Shown here: in pieces, positions 62,801 to 64,000 of the stretch
Numbering within the stretch: the stretch's first letter is position 1
Layout of the letters: the number at the start of each line of letters is the position of its first letter
Origin: Corynebacterium sp. ACRQK
GTDB lineage: Bacteria; Actinomycetota; Actinomycetes; Mycobacteriales; Mycobacteriaceae
Length of the DNA stretch: 64,000 nt
NCBI RefSeq assembly: GCF_022345965.1
Contig: NZ_JAKRMU010000001.1
Span: forward strand, 546,844-610,843
Direction of reading: 5' to 3'
The notes under the pieces: generated by a model
The model's database searches: none
What the model was told of the DNA's origin: nothing
The model's input: the letters and a program-made list of their open reading frames with translations, nothing else
Made by a program: the position numbers and the translations under genes

Positions 62801-63862
62801 CACGTCGCCGTCGACCATCACGTAGTCCTTGCCTTCCTGGCGAACCTTGCCGTGGGCGCGGGCCTCTGCCATGGAACCGAGCTCGTCCAGATCCTCAAAG
62901 GCCACGATCTCGGCCTTAATGAAGCCCTTCTCGAAGTCCGTGTGGATCACGCCGGCAGCCTGCGGGGCGGTATCACCCTGGTGAATCGTCCACGCACGAG
63001 CCTCCTTCGGCCCAGCAGTCAGATAGGTCTGCAGGCCCAGCGTTGCGAAACCAGCCTTGGCCAGGGTCTGCAGCCCCGGCTCAGTCTGCCCGACGGATTC
63101 CAGCAGCTCAGCCGCCTCCTCGTCGTCCAGCTCCAGCAGGTCCGCCTCCGTCGCGGCGTCCAGGAACACGCAGTCCGCAGGAGCCACCAGCTCGCGCAGC
63201 TCCGCCTTCTTATCCTCGTCGGTCAGCACAGACTCATCGGAGTTGAACACGTACAGGAACGGCTTGGCCGTCAGGAAGTGCAGGTCGCGCACAGTCGCCA
63301 GGTCGATCTCCCCCTGCGCCGCGGCACTCGACAGAGTGCGGCTATCCTCCAGGATTTCCTGCGCCTTCTTAGCCCCCTCGACCTGCTCGGCTAGATCCTT
63401 GTTCTTGCGCGCTTCCTTCTCCAGGCGCGGCAGAGCCTTCTCCACCGTCTGCAGGTCGGCCAGGATCAGCTCCGTCTCAATGACGGAAATGTCGCTGGCG
63501 GGGTCCACACGCCCATCGACGTGGATCACGTTGTCGTCGGAGAACGCACGCACCACCTGGCAGATCGCGTCCGCCTCGCGAATGTTCGCCAGGAAGGCAT
63601 TACCCATACCCTCGCCATCGGAGGCGCCCTTCACGATGCCGGCGATGTCCACGAAGGACACAGTCGCGGGCAAGATGCGCTCGGATTCGAAGATCTCCGC
63701 CAGGCGCGTCAGGCGCGGGTCCGGCAGCTCCACCAGCCCCACGTTGGGCTCGATGGTTGCGAACGGGTAGTTCGCGGCCAGAACATCGTTGCGGGTCAGG
63801 GCGTTAAACAGCGTGGACTTGCCCACGTTGGGCAGGCCAACAATTCCAAGAGTAAGAGTCAC
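62777..63862 (-). CDS. ychF: Universally conserved P-loop ATPase/GTPase YchF
   Basis: The GTG at 63860-63862 (AGGA 8 bases upstream) gives 361 residues, the usual family length. Longer frames to 63964 lack support. Motifs are GIVGLPNVGKSTLFNALT (P-loop), FVDIAGIVKGAS, and the TGS/YchF C-terminal domain (KAEIVAFEDLDEL) ending VEFKFNV. YchF binds ATP more than GTP and acts in translation and stress. Its last codons are the site repeated at four junctions to the left. Confidence 0.95.
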   Translation of the reverse strand: MTLTLGIVGLPNVGKSTLFNALTRNDVLAANYPFATIEPNVGLVELPDPRLTRLAEIFESERILPATVSFVDIAGIVKGASDGEGMGNAFLANIREADAICQVVRAFSDDNVIHVDGRVDPASDISVIETELILADLQTVEKALPRLEKEARKNKDLAEQVEGAKKAQEILEDSRTLSSAAAQGEIDLATVRDLHFLTAKPFLYVFNSDESVLTDEDKKAELRELVAPADCVFLDAATEADLLELDDEEAAELLESVGQTEPGLQTLAKAGFATLGLQTYLTAGPKEARAWTIHQGDTAPQAAGVIHTDFEKGFIKAEIVAFEDLDELGSMAEARAHGKVRQEGKDYVMVDGDVVEFKFNV

Positions 63863-64000
63863 GTGCCCCATCCTATCGCCCGGCCGTCGCTGCCTCCAAT
63901 GCGCCCTTTCTATTGCCTCTATTGCCATACTTATTGTTTCTTTTTGACGCCCACCGCTGCCCACTCACGTCCGCCCCAGGTACCCCCACATACCCCAGAC
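63863..64000. other. Upstream flank of ychF
   Basis: No gene is seen. The stretch should contain the ychF promoter, but no convincing box is recognised. Confidence 0.4.

Noticed and set aside
1..64000. tRNA, rRNA, riboswitch or CRISPR array
   Set aside because: No cloverleaf-like gene, rRNA stretch or regularly spaced repeat-spacer pattern was seen by eye; the repeats found are the ychF-end junctions and short tandem units.

Overview
The window is high-GC actinobacterial DNA, most likely a clinical-type Corynebacterium. The evidence is the mycothiol gene mshB, a dapC/dapD/dapE set for meso-diaminopimelate, an lpqW-type lipoprotein next to typA, and a copB/HMA/copS/copR/secreted protein/multicopper oxidase cluster in the gene order I recall from C. 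glutamicum. The species cannot be fixed from sequence alone.

Layout. (1) 1-17060 is core chromosome: rRNA methyltransferase (partial), leucyl aminopeptidase, LOG protein, dapE, amino-acid permease, dapD, a pseudouridine synthase, dapC, ferredoxin, mshB, lpqW-like, typA, a secreted protein and a DUF402 protein. (2) 17098-27775 is an insertion bounded by two inverted, equally defective 573-bp IS6-family copies. It holds a PadR/DUF2812 pair, a decayed plasmid relaxase, parA with a partner gene split by an IS3-family element, a GyrI-like fragment, and a divergent ABC-transporter/two-component module that includes a 59-residue membrane protein. (3) 27819-46079 is mostly chromosomal: acyl-CoA dehydrogenase, a GT-C-like membrane protein, DUF808, patatin, MFS, 2H phosphoesterase, metallophosphoesterase, TipA-like regulator, DUF1275, an orphan Phd antitoxin, an ABC exporter with a nonsense codon, lipoproteins and a HigBA pair. 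(4) 46119-62800 is a tandem array of four accessory segments. Each junction carries a short copy of the 3' end of ychF, and the intact ychF lies at the right end.

The array carries copper (copB, HMA protein, copRS, cueP-like, copO), cadmium-type (cmtR and a P1B ATPase) and mercury (merR, merA, small Cys-pair membrane protein) resistance, a second HigBA pair, an ArfB gene and several broken genes. The junction repeats keep the YchF C-terminal residues VEFKFNV, with synonymous differences between copies. The simplest reading is repeated site-specific acquisition at the ychF 3' end. No integrase is visible in the window, so the segments look like cis-mobilisable or relic islands. Regulatory sites seen include a CopR-type tandem repeat, two CsoR-type palindromes and a MerR-type promoter. 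I found no tRNA, rRNA or CRISPR array.
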